Shown: positions 34,580 through 45,388 of the stretch, in pieces
Layout: every line of letters begins with the position of its first letter
How positions within the stretch are numbered: the first letter of the stretch is position 1
Source of the DNA: Ignavibacteriales bacterium
GTDB taxonomy: Bacteria; Bacteroidota; Ignavibacteria; UBA10030
DNA length: 64,000 bases
NCBI GenBank assembly: GCA_026390575.1
Contig: JAPLFR010000009.1
Coordinates: 340,379-404,378 of the forward strand
Direction of reading: 5' to 3'
Made by a program: the position numbers and the translations under genes
The notes under the pieces: model-generated
What the model was told of the DNA's origin: nothing
The model's input: the letters and a program-made list of their open reading frames with translations, nothing else
The model's database searches: none

Positions 34580-34972
34580 ATGATTGCAAAAGAAAAGAAT
34601 GAATCGCCGATACAGGTTGAATCGGCGACAGGCGGCATAACCATCGAACCAATGCAAATGGTTCCGGAAGAGCACGTGTGGGATGCCTTAAAACAATGCT
34701 ATGATCCGGAAATTCCTGTCAATATTGTTGATCTTGGCTTGGTGTATGAAGTGAAGGTGGAAGAAGAATTTCCGGGCAATGCAAATGTGTATATCAGAAT
34801 GACATTAACAGCGCCGGGATGCGGCATGGGGCCAATGATTGCAGCAGATGTGAAACGGCGGGTTCAGCAAATTCGCGGAGTAAGTAATGTACTGGTGGAA
34901 TTGGTTTTCGATCCTATCTGGAATCCGGATATGATGACTGAAGCGGCAAAACTCACGCTCAATATGGGTTAA
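34580..34972 (+). CDS. sufT: SufT/MIP18-family Fe-S assembly factor
   Basis: The product has 130 residues, a DUF59 protein. DPEIPVNIVDLGLVYEV and TAPGCGMGPMIAADV are the two signature blocks, the latter with the conserved Cys. The N-terminal 35 residues are an extension. SufT helps mature particular 4Fe-4S proteins. It starts 12 bases after the A-type carrier gene and is the last recognisable gene of the operon. Confidence 0.92.
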   Translation: MIAKEKNESPIQVESATGGITIEPMQMVPEEHVWDALKQCYDPEIPVNIVDLGLVYEVKVEEEFPGNANVYIRMTLTAPGCGMGPMIAADVKRRVQQIRGVSNVLVELVFDPIWNPDMMTEAAKLTLNMG

Positions 34973-35374
34973 GAGGCATAACAATTTCCAATTTTCAAAT
35001 GATTATTGTGGTGTCAGTCCCGACTGCCTTCAGCAATCGGGACTCCCGACACATCTTTTTCAATGTATAGTTGTGAGAGCCGGAGGTTTAATATTAATGC
35101 CCCATTTTGTGGGGCAACAAAATTTATATAGAGTTCTCCCAAACTGAAACGATTGGTCGGGAGTAAAACTCCCTTCCATCGTAAGGTCGAATAAAATCTA
35201 ATTTTCATCTTGGATATTTGATGTTGACACTTATTTGAAGTTTTCCCAAAGGGATGCCTTTGGCAGATCTTTTTGAAAATGTTGATTTGTCAGTGGAACT
35301 ATTTATCCGGCTCCATCGTTCTATAGTTTGAATTGAAAACAACAAGCAAATCTATAAACATAAAGGATGAAATT
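34973..35374. repeat. Gene-free region with at least four short hairpins
   Basis: AGTCCCGA with TCGGGACT (about 35016-35044), GCCCCAT with GTGGGGC (about 35099-35115), GGGAGT with ACTCCC (about 35159-35173) and CCAAAGG with CCTTTGG (about 35246-35263) follow one another. The minus-strand frame 35014-35208 is built from these pieces and is not a credible gene. The segment lies between the suf operon and sod and contains the sod promoter at its end. Confidence 0.7.
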
Positions 35375-36007
35375 ATGGCATACGAATGGAAGTTCAATAA
35401 GCGGCCGTATTCAGACGAAGAGGCGAAAAAACTCCTCGCCAATGTTATGAGTCCGGAGACAACCGACTGGCATTACAATACACACCAGAAGGGGTATGTC
35501 ACTGCACTAAACAATATCGAAAAAGCTCTTGAAACAGCCGATCGCTCTGCCGCCAACGGTAACTACAGCGTTATTGGCGAGTTGAAGCGGCGATTCAGCT
35601 GGAATCATTCAGGCGCACTGCTGCATGATATTTATTGGGACGTCCTTGGCGGTGATGGTGATCCGGCGAAAGGTCCGGAAATCAAAGCGGCAATTGAAAA
35701 AGACTTTGGATCATTTGACGCATGGAAAGCAGATTTCAAGGCAACCGCCATCTCTGCAAAGCTCGGCGGTTGGGGTTTGCTTCTGTTCGATCGTCTTTAC
35801 TCCGGCCGTTTACTGAATGCATTGGTAGATGAACATCAGTACGGCGCAATCTGGGGCGCAGTGCCTTTGATACCGTTGGATGTATTCGAGCATGCATACT
35901 ATCACAAAGATGGCCCCGCACGCGCAAAGTTCATTGACAACTTCATTGCGAATCTGCATTGGGGGAGGATCAACGAGCGGTATAAGAAGCTAGTTGTTGG
36001 GAAGTAA
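35375..36007 (+). CDS. sod: Fe/Mn superoxide dismutase
   Basis: The product has 210 residues from ATG 35375, preceded by AAGGATG. The metal ligands are in HYNTHQKG (His33), LLHDIYW (His84), and IPLDVFEHAYYH (Asp169, His173). It disproportionates superoxide in the cytosol. GGWGLLLF replaces the more usual Trp-rich strand after the second Gly, so the metal preference cannot be called. The last 58 bases of this gene occur again in worn form at 41930-41957 and 51416-51463. Confidence 0.92.
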   Translation: MAYEWKFNKRPYSDEEAKKLLANVMSPETTDWHYNTHQKGYVTALNNIEKALETADRSAANGNYSVIGELKRRFSWNHSGALLHDIYWDVLGGDGDPAKGPEIKAAIEKDFGSFDAWKADFKATAISAKLGGWGLLLFDRLYSGRLLNALVDEHQYGAIWGAVPLIPLDVFEHAYYHKDGPARAKFIDNFIANLHWGRINERYKKLVVGK

Positions 36008-36041
36008 AAGCAGTCAAAAATTACTAACCATATGGAAAGCG

Positions 36042-36076
36042 AAAAGCCCGGTTCTGCAGACACAGAATAGGGCTTT
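36042..36076 (+). terminator. Terminator after sod
   Basis: AAAGCCC (36043-36049) pairs with GGGCTTT (36070-36076), with TTCTG and CAGAA pairing inside, so the fold is a bulged hairpin ending in TTT. A degraded copy lies at about 41988-42025. Confidence 0.6.
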
Positions 36077-36376
36077 GCTGTATGCAGTCCACACCTTGAT
36101 TTTCATTATAAGAGTTGTTACTCTTCCATAGTTCGTGTAGTAACTCTGTACACCAAGAAAGGGATTGGAAGTAAGAGGATGCGCACAAAATCAAGTTTCA
36201 TTGTACAGAGATTCAATTTCATTCCACGCAACCCATTCTTTAAAATTCCTAAATATTTTCAGGTAACCTTCAGAATATCTCTGCGTGAGCGCCTTATGCA
36301 CTACTTGAACCGAGACGACTCCAGAATGTATCTCCGAAAATAATTGCACGGCGTACGATAGACTAGGAGCATTAAA
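36077..36376. other. Gene-free stretch before the first giant kinase
   Basis: About 300 bases without a credible gene. The first 20 bases still resemble the copy downstream of the sod remnant at 41958. The rest should carry the kinase promoter; no clear boxes or ribosome binding site are visible, as is common in Bacteroidota relatives. Confidence 0.35.
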
Positions 36377-39300
36377 ATGGCACAACATAAGAAAGCACCA
36401 ATAAAGCCAATAGCTTCTCCATCCCCAAAAATATGTCCGTCGTACATTCTGATCGTTGAGGATGAACCGACTCAGGCCGCACTCATTCGCCGTACTATTC
36501 GAGTTGCCAATCCGAATGTCAAAGTGAAGATGGCAGGTTCATTGCAGGAGTATCGCAGCGCCATTGCGAGTTCATTGCCGGATATAGTTTTGATGGATAT
36601 CAATCTCCCGGATGGAAAAGCTTTCGAAGTGCTGATATCTCCTCTGGAAGCCGGACCGTTTCCTATTGTGGTCATGACCGGATATGGCAACGAGAAAATT
36701 GCGGTCAAGGCAATGAAAAAGGGAGCACTCGATTATGTGGTTAAATCTCCAGAAGCTTTTAAAACAATACCACGCACGCTCGAGCGTGCTCTTCGCGAGT
36801 GGAAGCTGATCCAGGAGCGTAAAAGGGCGGAAGAAGCATTGCACGCAAGCGAGCTTCGGTTTTACACACTCTATGAAAATGTTACAGTAGGTTTGTACAG
36901 AACTACTCCCGCCGGAAAAATACTCATGGCAAATCGGGCATTGATAAAAATGCTTGGCTACTCATCTTTTGAAAAGCTTGCTGAAAGAAATCTTGCAAAA
37001 GTTGGTTTCGAAAGAACGGCTCAGCGTAAAGTATTTCTCAGGCAAATTGAGATGGAAGGCGAGGTCAAGGATTTTGAGTCGACGTGGATTCGCCAGGATG
37101 GATCACTCTTAATTGTGCGAGAGAGTGCTTGCGCTATTCGCGATTCTTTTGGGAAGACCCTGTACTACGATGGAGTAGCAGAAGATATCACCGAGCGCAG
37201 GCTCGCTGAAGTGGGAGGCAGGAATGCGGAAGACGCGCTGCGTGAGAGCGAAGAGAAATTCCGTTCCATTACAGAAAATCTTAGTGATGTTGTATTTTTA
37301 ACAGATGTCAAAGGAATTATTACGTATATCTCACCGGCAGTACAACATGTGTTCGGATGTACAGGTGAATCCATGCAGGGTCATTTCTTTGGCGAGTATT
37401 TAGATGAAACGGAATTGCAGCGGGTACTTCCTATTTTTGAAGCGGCAATTCGAAATGGAATACCGACTAAGAATCTTTCTCTTCTCGCAAAACGAAGAGA
37501 TGGGAATACATTTCAAGCTGAATTAGATGCGTCGAACTTTGTAAAGGACGGGAACATTCTAGGCACGATAGGTGTGATTCAAGATATTTCAGAACGCAAG
37601 AGGGTGGAAGAAGCGCTGCGCGAGAGTGAAGACAAATTTAAGTATGTCTTTAAATATTCCCCCGTTGGGAAATCGATTACTCTTCCTTCGGGCGAAATCG
37701 ATGTGAACATGTCTTTTTGTGAATTGCTCGGTTATACTCAGGAGGAACTCCGACGAAAAAAATGGCAGGACATCACTCACCCTGATGATATAGGGATGAC
37801 TCAAAGTGCAATTGACCTGCTCCTGTCCGGTGAGCAAGAATCTGTGCGTTTTGTTAAAAGGTTTTTACATAAGAATGGATCCACTGTGTGGGTCGATTTG
37901 AGCTCCTTCTTACGTAAAGATAATAATGGAAAGCCGCTTTATTTGATAACGACTCTCATCGACATTACCGAGCGCAAACGAGCAGAAGAATTAATTGTGA
38001 GGGCATTGCACGAGTGGCAAAACACATTTGATTCCACAAATGACGCGATGTGGATTCTCGACAAAGATGAGCGCATCATTCGCTCTAATAGAACGTCGGA
38101 ATTTATCTTCCAGCGTTCAAACGAAGACGTAATCGGCAAACACTGCTGGGAAATCGTGTACGGAACGACGCAGCCGATTCCCGAATGCCCTGTTCAACGG
38201 GCTAAAAAAAGTCTGCATCGCGAGAGCTTGGAATTACAAATCGGAAAAGGTTGGTTTGAAGTTTTGGTAGATCCAATTCTGGATGCAACTGGCCAGTACG
38301 ATGGCGCAGTCCACATTGTAAGCAACATTACTGAGCGTAAGAAGGCAGCAGAAGCGTTGAGATCTTCCGAAGAAAAATATCGGCTGATATTTGAAAATAA
38401 TCCGGTACCTATGTGGGTATACAATATTGACACACTCGCTTTTCTTGCGGTGAATGATTTTGCAATTGACCACTACGGTTATTCGCGTGAGGAATTTCTA
38501 AGTATGACGATAAAAGACATACGGCCTCCCGAAGATATACCGTATCTTCAAGAAGTACTGAAGAAGCATACTGAACAGTTGAGAAAGGTTGGTACGGCAA
38601 GGCATCGCAAAAAAGATGATTCCCTGATCGATGTAGAAATCACCGGACATGAAATCGCATTCGAAGGGCACAAAGCAATGTTTGTTCTTGCATTGGACGT
38701 AACCGAACGCAAGCGGGCGGAAGGGGCGCTGCGCCAAAGCGAAGCACAACTTACTGCTTTTATGAATTTTGTTCCAGCACTTATTCTTATCAAAGATCAT
38801 GAATTTAGGCCAATATTTGCTAACGAAAAATATAACTCGCTGTTTCCCATAAATGATTGGATGGGCAAAAAGCCTAAGGAAATATTCCCTCCCGAAGTTG
38901 CTGACCTTATGATTCAAAAAGACGCCGAGGCGATGGAAAAAGGGTATACGAATTATGAGGAAATATGGATCGACAGACAAGGGGAGCAACATATTTTTTA
39001 CACTCAAAAATTCAAAATTGCCATTCCCGAGAGTCAACCTCTGCTTGGAGGAATTATTTCAGATATCACCGACCGCAAGCGGGCGGAGGATGCACTGCGT
39101 AACAGTGAGGAAAAATTTAGAAAAGCGTTCATGACGAGTCCAGATTCTATCAATATCAATCGATTGAACGACGGTGCGTATGTTTCTATAAATCAAGGTT
39201 TCACTCGTATTATGGGTTATACCGAAGAAGATATTCTTGGTAAAACTTCCATTGAAACAAATATTTGGGTTGATCTGGGCGATAGAAATAAACTGCTAGA

Positions 39301-41740
39301 AGGTTTGAAGACAAACGGAGTAGTAGAAAACCTTGTGGCCCGGTTTCGTTCTAAGGCCGGTGAAATAAAATATGGGATGATGTCTGCTTCCATTATTGTT
39401 TTAGATGGAATTCAACATATTCTAAGCATTACAAGAGATATCACCGAGCGTAAACAAGCGGAGGAACAACTGACACAAAGCCGCGATCTGCTGACAAACC
39501 TTTCCCGCCTGGTACCCGGCGTTATTTATCAGTACCGGTTATTTCCGGATGGGCATTCCGCATTTCCTTATTCAAGCCCTGGCATAAATGACATCTATGA
39601 AGTGACGCCCGAAGAAGTGCGGGAAGACGCGACTCCGGTTTTCGGTCGTTTGCACCCGGACGATTACGACTATGTTGCAAACGCCATTCAGGAATCAGCC
39701 AGGACGTTGGATGAGTTCTATAGCGAATTCAGGGTTAATCTTCCGCGGCAAGGTCTTCGCTGGCGCTGGTGTCAGGCGCATCCGGAGCGGATGGCGGATG
39801 GCGGCACACTTTGGCACGGAATCATCTCTGATATCACCGAACGCAAGCAGGCAGAAGAAGCGCTGCGTGCAAGTGAATCCCAGTTCCGCGAACTATGGGG
39901 AGCTACGGTTGAGGGGATTGTCATCTTAGACAAAGGAATAATCGTAGAAGTGAACGAAGCAATGTGTCAAATGTTTGGATATACGCGAGAACAATCCATC
40001 GGCATATCCATGCTTGAATTTGCACCGATCGAAATGCATGACCGTCTCCGCGAACGTATTGCCTTAGGAATAGAAGGGCGCTTCGAGACTCCTGCTCTAC
40101 GGGCAGATGGAACAAGAATGTTGCTTGAAATTTTCGCGAAGCGGATCATCTATAAAGACAAATCGGTACGGATGGTAGCTACACGCGATATTACTGAGCA
40201 AAGGCAAGTGGAAGATGCCTTACGCGAAAGTGAAGAAAGGATGAGGGCAATCGTTGAGGGAACACCTCACCTCTTTTTCTATACACAGGATGTTGACGCA
40301 AATACCACCTACGTGTCTCCAACAGTTGAACAAATAACAGGGTACTCAGCCGATATTTGGTTAAAGAGGAAAGATTGGTTTATCACTAAAGCCCAATTTA
40401 ATCAAAATGCAAAAGAGAAAACGTTTGCTCATCTTCGGGGAGAATTCTCTAAAGAACCTACTCTTTTAGAAGTTTGTCATGCAAATGGAAATCCAATTTT
40501 ACTGGAAGCATACGAATATCCTATAATACAGAAAGGGAAAGTAATTGGTCTGCAAGGAGTTGCTCATGATATTACTGAACGCAGAAAGGCGGAAGACGCG
40601 TTGCGTCAAATGCAAAAGTTAGATGGATTAGGAACTCTTGCAGGCGGTATTGCGCATGATTTCAACAATATTCTTGGAATCATATTGGCATACAGCGCAC
40701 ACATAAAGCGATTTAAAAGCGATACCAAGCAAGTAGACCACGCAACTGATACTATAATCAAAGCCGTAGATCGCGGCAGAACTCTTGTTGACCAGATATT
40801 GACCTTCGCGAGAAAATCAGGTACGGAATTTGGTCCGGTGAATGTTACGGAAGTCGTCATGGAAATTATGACGATGATCATTGAAACGTTCCCGAAAGTT
40901 CTTACCTATTCGCAGAATTTCGACAAGGATATTCCTATAATTAACGCCGATCGCTCGCAATTGCACCAAGCTCTGCTGAACCTCTGTGTGAACGCACGCG
41001 ATGCTATGCCGAATGGGGGCGTACTAACTATCAATACTCGAATGGTATCCGACACAAGTTTGCATAATTTGCCTCCGGATGCTCTTGAAGGCAGTTATGT
41101 TTGCATAGAGGTTATTGATACAGGCGAAGGGATGACGGACGAGATCCGTAAAAGAATCTTTGAACCATTCTTTACAACAAAAGAGAAAGGAAAGGGAACC
41201 GGATTAGGATTGGCAGTTGTATTTGGCATTGTTCAAACCCATAAAGGATTTGTCGACGTGGAAAGCGAATTTGGCAAGGGAACGGCCTTCCGAATGTATA
41301 TTCCAGCATCGGAAGCGGCAGCGCCCATGAGCATTGAGGTGGGAGAAACGATAGAAGAACTTCCCGGTGGGAAAGAAATATTGTTGGTTGTGGAAGATGA
41401 GTTGAATCTAAGGATACCTCTTCTGAAAATACTGAGTGAAAAGGGATACACGGTGTTATCCGCAGATAATGGAATGGAGGGAGCGAAAATCTATGAGGAT
41501 CGGAACAAAGATATCGCATTGGTCATTACCGATCTCGGATTGCCCAAGATGTCCGGAATGGATTTGTGTAAACGGATAAAACTACTGAACCCGAGCGCAC
41601 GAATCGTTGTTGCCACCGGTTACCTTGCTCCAGAAATTAAATTGGAATTCCAGAAGGCTGGTATACAAAATATTCTTTTCAAACCATATAACGCCAAAAA
41701 GGTTCTGAAAGTGGTACGGGCAGTGCTGGATGAGAAATGA
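36377..41740 (+). CDS. Giant hybrid sensor kinase: REC, ten PAS, HisKA-HATPase, REC
   Basis: The product has 1787 residues and no membrane segment, so it is cytosolic. An N-terminal receiver has its Asp in [10 protein letters not shown] (about 74) and Lys in YVVKSP. Ten PAS/PAC repeats follow, each closing with a [16 protein letters not shown] linker, spanning about 150-1410. The kinase core has GGIAHDFNN (His near 1427), N-box [17 protein letters not shown] and [10 protein letters not shown]. The C-terminal receiver has its Asp in [10 protein letters not shown] (about 1718). It should integrate small-ligand, redox or oxygen signals and relay phosphate between two receivers. Its last 440 residues closely match the kinase at 46395-51053. 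Confidence 0.9.
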   Translation: MAQHKKAPIKPIASPSPKICPSYILIVEDEPTQAALIRRTIRVANPNVKVKMAGSLQEYRSAIASSLPDIVLMDINLPDGKAFEVLISPLEAGPFPIVVMTGYGNEKIAVKAMKKGALDYVVKSPEAFKTIPRTLERALREWKLIQERKRAEEALHASELRFYTLYENVTVGLYRTTPAGKILMANRALIKMLGYSSFEKLAERNLAKVGFERTAQRKVFLRQIEMEGEVKDFESTWIRQDGSLLIVRESACAIRDSFGKTLYYDGVAEDITERRLAEVGGRNAEDALRESEEKFRSITENLSDVVFLTDVKGIITYISPAVQHVFGCTGESMQGHFFGEYLDETELQRVLPIFEAAIRNGIPTKNLSLLAKRRDGNTFQAELDASNFVKDGNILGTIGVIQDISERKRVEEALRESEDKFKYVFKYSPVGKSITLPSGEIDVNMSFCELLGYTQEELRRKKWQDITHPDDIGMTQSAIDLLLSGEQESVRFVKRFLHKNGSTVWVDLSSFLRKDNNGKPLYLITTLIDITERKRAEELIVRALHEWQNTFDSTNDAMWILDKDERIIRSNRTSEFIFQRSNEDVIGKHCWEIVYGTTQPIPECPVQRAKKSLHRESLELQIGKGWFEVLVDPILDATGQYDGAVHIVSNITERKKAAEALRSSEEKYRLIFENNPVPMWVYNIDTLAFLAVNDFAIDHYGYSREEFLSMTIKDIRPPEDIPYLQEVLKKHTEQLRKVGTARHRKKDDSLIDVEITGHEIAFEGHKAMFVLALDVTERKRAEGALRQSEAQLTAFMNFVPALILIKDHEFRPIFANEKYNSLFPINDWMGKKPKEIFPPEVADLMIQKDAEAMEKGYTNYEEIWIDRQGEQHIFYTQKFKIAIPESQPLLGGIISDITDRKRAEDALRNSEEKFRKAFMTSPDSININRLNDGAYVSINQGFTRIMGYTEEDILGKTSIETNIWVDLGDRNKLLEGLKTNGVVENLVARFRSKAGEIKYGMMSASIIVLDGIQHILSITRDITERKQAEEQLTQSRDLLTNLSRLVPGVIYQYRLFPDGHSAFPYSSPGINDIYEVTPEEVREDATPVFGRLHPDDYDYVANAIQESARTLDEFYSEFRVNLPRQGLRWRWCQAHPERMADGGTLWHGIISDITERKQAEEALRASESQFRELWGATVEGIVILDKGIIVEVNEAMCQMFGYTREQSIGISMLEFAPIEMHDRLRERIALGIEGRFETPALRADGTRMLLEIFAKRIIYKDKSVRMVATRDITEQRQVEDALRESEERMRAIVEGTPHLFFYTQDVDANTTYVSPTVEQITGYSADIWLKRKDWFITKAQFNQNAKEKTFAHLRGEFSKEPTLLEVCHANGNPILLEAYEYPIIQKGKVIGLQGVAHDITERRKAEDALRQMQKLDGLGTLAGGIAHDFNNILGIILAYSAHIKRFKSDTKQVDHATDTIIKAVDRGRTLVDQILTFARKSGTEFGPVNVTEVVMEIMTMIIETFPKVLTYSQNFDKDIPIINADRSQLHQALLNLCVNARDAMPNGGVLTINTRMVSDTSLHNLPPDALEGSYVCIEVIDTGEGMTDEIRKRIFEPFFTTKEKGKGTGLGLAVVFGIVQTHKGFVDVESEFGKGTAFRMYIPASEAAAPMSIEVGETIEELPGGKEILLVVEDELNLRIPLLKILSEKGYTVLSADNGMEGAKIYEDRNKDIALVITDLGLPKMSGMDLCKRIKLLNPSARIVVATGYLAPEIKLEFQKAGIQNILFKPYNAKKVLKVVRAVLDEK

Positions 41741-41778
41741 ATCGCCAATGTGCTGAGGTTGTCTAAAAAGTCCAGAGT

Positions 41779-41882
41779 TGTCATGCTGAACTCGTTTCAG
41801 CATCTGTTTTTTGTAAAAAATTTGTCCCCGAAACACTTGCCTGCGTGCTGATGCACTTCGGCAGGCAGGAGTTCGGGGTGAC
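41779..41882. repeat. Composite hairpin repeat with a palindrome nested in one arm
   Basis: This is a second copy of the 14444-14505 core: TGTCA, the hairpin ATGCTGAA/TTCAGCAT (41783-41803), then CCCCGAA/TTCGGGG closing at TGACA. The loop of the last hairpin has been expanded by GCCTGC, an inner GTGC/GCAC hairpin and TTCGGCAGGC, so one palindrome sits inside another. Confidence 0.75.
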
Positions 41883-41929
41883 ATTTTCTTTCTTTTTGGT
41901 CAGCGACAGTGAGAGGGAAGAGGAAAAGA

Positions 41930-41957
41930 ATAAGTAGCTCGTTGTTGGGAAGTAAAA
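41930..41957 (+). pseudogene. sod 3' remnant (first)
   Basis: ATAAGTAGCTCGTTGTTGGG and the following AAGTAAAAGCAGT match the last codons and stop of the sod gene (35981-36020) with two substitutions. Similarity continues through the former terminator to about 42035 (AAAGCCCGGTTCTG, GACA, AGAAT, GCTTTG, TGCAGT). It marks a duplication of the sod end. Confidence 0.75.
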
Positions 41958-42660
41958 GCAGTAAAAGTTCCGCATTTTCAATCATCATAAAAGCCCGGTT
42001 CTGTAGACAAAGAATCAAGCTTTGTTGTGTGCAGTTCTGACTTCATATTTAACCATCATAGAATTTGTTTCTCTCGAGTCTTTATCCTCAATTTTGCCAT
42101 AATTTGAACTATCGCAGATTCCGTTCAGTCTATTGTCAAATATTCGGCTCTTCCAAAAGAATTAATCCTTTTTTCATCCTTTTGGACTATTCCTGATTCG
42201 TATAATCATCGGTATGTTTTATTGGAAATCTGAGAGAGATTTTGCGGATTTTTACAGGGACGGATTCTCTCTCTTTAACAAGCGATCGAAGAATTACGGC
42301 AGCTTGGAACTACATGTACTGGTTTTAAAAAGTGGAGGAGTATGCATTCAAAACTAGTCTTTATCAGGTTGTTGACTTGTGCTCCATCGCATTGGCGAAG
42401 AATAATTTCAACGCATTTAATTTCAAGTTTACTTTTCCAAGAATATTTGTCCTGCATCGGTCAACCTATAGCATCGAGGCAGGGCATTTATGTTTTTATA
42501 TGTAACCTTCAGACGTGCTAAGTTAAAGGATTCCATCCATGAAAAATGCTAACCACAAAAGACACCGCTTCGGATATGTTTTCCTCCTGATTTTCGTCTA
42601 CCTTTCTTATGATATGGTCACAGTGTCTCGAACTAAACTCCAAACGGGAGGACACGATGT
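41958..42660. other. Gene-free stretch before the NarX-type kinase
   Basis: The first 80 bases are the sod-downstream copy. The rest, 42040-42660, has no recognisable gene, tRNA or strong hairpin. GGGAGGA lies 12 bases upstream of the start codon at 42661 and is the likely ribosome binding site. Confidence 0.4.
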
Positions 42661-44274
42661 ATGAAGAGTGATCGGAAAACGAAGAACGAACTGATTAAAG
42701 AATTGGAATCTGTTCGTAGGAAAGTGAAGAAATTGGAAAATCTGCTGGAGAAACGGAAGCACACTCAACAGGATATCACCGAACGCCTGTCTGCCGAACA
42801 GGCAGGCAAGCAAGCAGAGAAGGCATTGCGAGAAAGCGAGGAACGGTATCGCAGCCTGTTCGAGAAAATAGATGAAGGCTTTTGCGTTGTCGAAATGCTT
42901 TATGACCCAGACGGTATGGCGGTTGACTACCGTTTTGTGGAAATCAATCAGGCGTTCGAGAAACATACAGGGCTCCAACAAGCATTAGGAAAGACGATCC
43001 GTCAGATGGTTCCCAATCATGACGCACATTGGTTTGAAATCTATGGGAAAGTGGCCCGAACGGGCGAAGCCATTCGTTTTGAGAACCCAGCCATTGCGAT
43101 GCAGAGGTATTATGATGTGTTTGCCTTCCGCATCGGCGGGGATGGAAGTCAAAGAGTGGGTGTCCTCTTTACTGATATCACCGAGCGTAAGCGGGCAGAG
43201 GAAGAACTAAGAAATCGCGAAAGCATTCTGCAGAAGGTCTTTGACATACTTCCTGTGGGGCTCTGGTTTGCCGACAAAGATGGAAAGCTCCTGCGCGGGA
43301 ATCCTGCAGGAGTGAAGATATGGGGTGCAGAGCCTAAAGTGACCCCGTCCGAATACGGAGTATTCAAGGGTCGACGACTTCCGTCCGGAGAAGAATTGGC
43401 ACCGGATGACTGGGCGCTGGCGCACACCATCATGGATAAAGTGACGATTGTTGACGAACTGCTGGAGATAGATGCTTTCGACGGCAGAAAGAAAACGATT
43501 CTCAATTACACTGCCCCGGTTCTCGATGCCCTCGGAAATATTCAAGGTGCAATTGTAGTTAACCAAGACATAACCGAACGTAAGCGGGCGGAGGAGGAGA
43601 TCAACAAATCCCATAAAGAGCTTCACATGCTTGCCGATCATTTGCAGAATATCCGTGAAGAAGAACGGAATCATTTAGCCCGGGAATTTCATGACCGGCT
43701 TGGACAATCAATGACTGCGTTGAAAATGGACTTGTCACTCTTGCTGCGTACAATCTCTGACGAAAAGCAGGATATTTCCCGTCCATACATTGCTGGAGAA
43801 CTGAAATCTGCAAAAAAGCTTATAGATGAAATGAGTCGGTTAATCTGGGAAATAATAGCCGATCTGCGTCCGCAAATGCTTGATGACCTAGGGCTTCTGG
43901 CGGCTCTCGAATGGGAAACAGAGGGGTTTGAATCGCGCACGGGTATTTCCTGTGAGTTCCAATCATCTGCAGGAGATATTCAAATCGATTCTAAAAAATC
44001 CATTGCTCTTTTTCGAATCTATCAAGAAGTCCTTACAAATATTTTACGCCACGCTCATGCTACCATTGTGAAAAGTGCTCTTCGAAGGGATGATGAAATG
44101 CTTGTCTTTGAAATTAAAGATAATGGGCGTGGAATTACACTTAATGAACAGTCAAAAGCCAATTCGTTTGGTCTTATTGGCATGCGCGAACGCGCCCTGG
44201 CTCTTGGCGGGCAACTCAAAATCAGTGGAATTGCCGATGAAGGAACAACAATAATAGTCCGGCTGCCTTTATAG
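42661..44274 (+). CDS. NarX-type sensor histidine kinase with two PAS domains
   Basis: The product has 537 residues. An N-terminal coiled coil (DRKTKNELIKELES) leads to PAS1 (about 60-170) and PAS2 (about 180-305). The HisKA_3 core has REEERNHLAREFHDRLGQS with His near 344, and a HATPase with DNGRGI and SFGLIGMRERA. This is the class that phosphorylates LuxR-type regulators, and one follows at 44756. The linker before PAS1 reads ERLSAEQAGKQAEKALRES, where the normal linker is [12 protein letters not shown]: an in-frame palindrome has been inserted. The first 40 residues nearly match those of the kinase at 46395. Confidence 0.92.
   Translation: MKSDRKTKNELIKELESVRRKVKKLENLLEKRKHTQQDITERLSAEQAGKQAEKALRESEERYRSLFEKIDEGFCVVEMLYDPDGMAVDYRFVEINQAFEKHTGLQQALGKTIRQMVPNHDAHWFEIYGKVARTGEAIRFENPAIAMQRYYDVFAFRIGGDGSQRVGVLFTDITERKRAEEELRNRESILQKVFDILPVGLWFADKDGKLLRGNPAGVKIWGAEPKVTPSEYGVFKGRRLPSGEELAPDDWALAHTIMDKVTIVDELLEIDAFDGRKKTILNYTAPVLDALGNIQGAIVVNQDITERKRAEEEINKSHKELHMLADHLQNIREEERNHLAREFHDRLGQSMTALKMDLSLLLRTISDEKQDISRPYIAGELKSAKKLIDEMSRLIWEIIADLRPQMLDDLGLLAALEWETEGFESRTGISCEFQSSAGDIQIDSKKSIALFRIYQEVLTNILRHAHATIVKSALRRDDEMLVFEIKDNGRGITLNEQSKANSFGLIGMRERALALGGQLKISGIADEGTTIIVRLPL
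42787..42813. repeat. Palindrome inserted in frame inside the kinase gene
   Basis: CCTGTCTG (about 42788-42795) and CAGGCAGG (about 42801-42808) form a hairpin with loop CCGAA and one G-T pair. It adds residues LSAEQAGKQ to the conserved PAS linker. The same word GGCAGGCAGG appears in the intergenic hairpins at about 41861-41870 and 44440-44448. Confidence 0.7.
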
Positions 44275-44339
44275 TCAATTGTGTCGTCAGGAGAGAAGGG
44301 GAGTAATAAAAGAGTAGAGTAATATAGGATGCTGTTATG

Positions 44340-44714
44340 TGTGCCAAGAGGTAACTCCTGAAACCAATATCACTATGAGTGCCGTCCGGATTTACTTACC
44401 TGCCGTGTTTTGTGGCGGGCTTGTTTGCCGTAGTGAAACGCAGGCAGGCTTCTTGTCGGTCAAAGAGATTTTCCGGAATTTTGTTGAGGTGGTATGCTGT
44501 TTGGTGCATCAGGAGCAAACTCCTGACGCCACGAAAACAAAAAAATGCTGGGGTTGTCCAAAAAGTACCGAAAACTTGGTAGTCGAAGACTTTCGTCTTC
44601 ATTTATTATCTGAAAACGAAACCTGAAGGTTTCGACTACCGTTATTTGTACACTTTTTGGCCAACCTCAGTTGCAAAGTGACTTGCAGGAGTGTCGGGAA
44701 CAAATTCCCGACAC
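44340..44714. repeat. Intergenic cluster of nested hairpins including a GTAG-footed pair
   Basis: Elements in order: CCTGCC...GGCAGG (44399-44448); TCAGGAG/CTCCTGA (44509-44526); an outer pair GGGGTTGTCCAAAAAGT (44550-44566) and ACTTTTTGGCCAACCTC (44651-44667, one gap); inside it GGTAGTCGAA (44578-44587) with TTCGACTACC (44631-44640); innermost GAAGAC/GTCTTC (44585-44600) and GAAACCT/AGGTTTC (44618-44633); then a perfect GTGTCGGGAA/TTCCCGACAC (44691-44714). The middle part is two hairpins facing each other, each with GTAG at its foot, the form of a BIME. Confidence 0.8.
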
Positions 44715-44755
44715 CACAGAAATAATGGAAAAAGATACATAGGAAATATGAAGCT

Positions 44756-45388
44756 ATGACAAAAATCTTCATTGTCGACGATCATGTTCTTATCCGCGAG
44801 GGATTGAAAAAAATTCTATGTACAGAATTTGATCTTACAATCGTCGGCGAAGCACAGTGCGGCAACGAGGCACTGGATAAGTTAGATAAATGCCAATGTG
44901 ATGTACTTTTACTGGACATTGCTCTTCCCGACAAAAGCGGACTTGACGTCTTGAAAGAAGTGAAAGCTCGACATCCCAAGATGCATGTAATTATATTGAG
45001 TCTGTATCCGGAGGAGCGGTATGCACTCCGCGCTATGAAGGATGGCGCTGATGGGTACATTACAAAAAACGGCGCAGCAGATGAGCTGTTTTTGGCAATT
45101 CGGACTGTGATGGCAGGGAAACAATACGTCAGTCTAACGCTTAAGCAGGAACTAACCGATTATCTTCAGGACGACCAAAAACAACCCACACATAAGAGTC
45201 TTTCTGATAGAGAATTTCAAATTCTGCTTTTAATTGGTTCCGGGATAACTGTTACGCAGATTGCTGAAGAGTTAAACTTAAGTGTGAGTACTGTAAACAC
45301 CCATCGATTGCATATTCTGGAAAAAATGCACTTGAGAACAAACGCAGAACTTGTTCGCTACTTGTTCGAAAACCATCTGAGCGAATAA
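44756..45388 (+). CDS. NarL/LuxR-type response regulator
   Basis: The product has 210 residues. The receiver has acidic residues in IVDDHVL, phospho-Asp in LLLDIALPD (near 55), and Lys in YITKNGA. The GerE/LuxR HTH at about 145-205 contains SDREFQILLLIGSG, ITVTQIAEELNLSVSTVNTH and ILEKMHLRTNAEL. Phosphorylation should promote dimer binding to promoters. The kinase at 42661-44274 is the natural partner. The hairpin cluster between the two genes could affect read-through. Its targets are unknown. Confidence 0.93.
   Translation: MTKIFIVDDHVLIREGLKKILCTEFDLTIVGEAQCGNEALDKLDKCQCDVLLLDIALPDKSGLDVLKEVKARHPKMHVIILSLYPEERYALRAMKDGADGYITKNGAADELFLAIRTVMAGKQYVSLTLKQELTDYLQDDQKQPTHKSLSDREFQILLLIGSGITVTQIAEELNLSVSTVNTHRLHILEKMHLRTNAELVRYLFENHLSE

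Noticed and set aside
35014..35208. 64-residue minus-strand protein
   Set aside because: Made of short hairpins and intergenic repeat pieces; no RBS or family.
38498..39037. 179-residue minus-strand frame inside the first giant kinase
   Set aside because: It lies opposite PAS repeats with clear coding sense on the plus strand; the reading is a shadow.
42607..42981. Minus-strand 124-residue frame over the start of the NarX-type kinase
   Set aside because: Shadow of a gene with clear PAS coding sense; the same shadow appears at 46179-46502 because the two kinase starts are duplicates.
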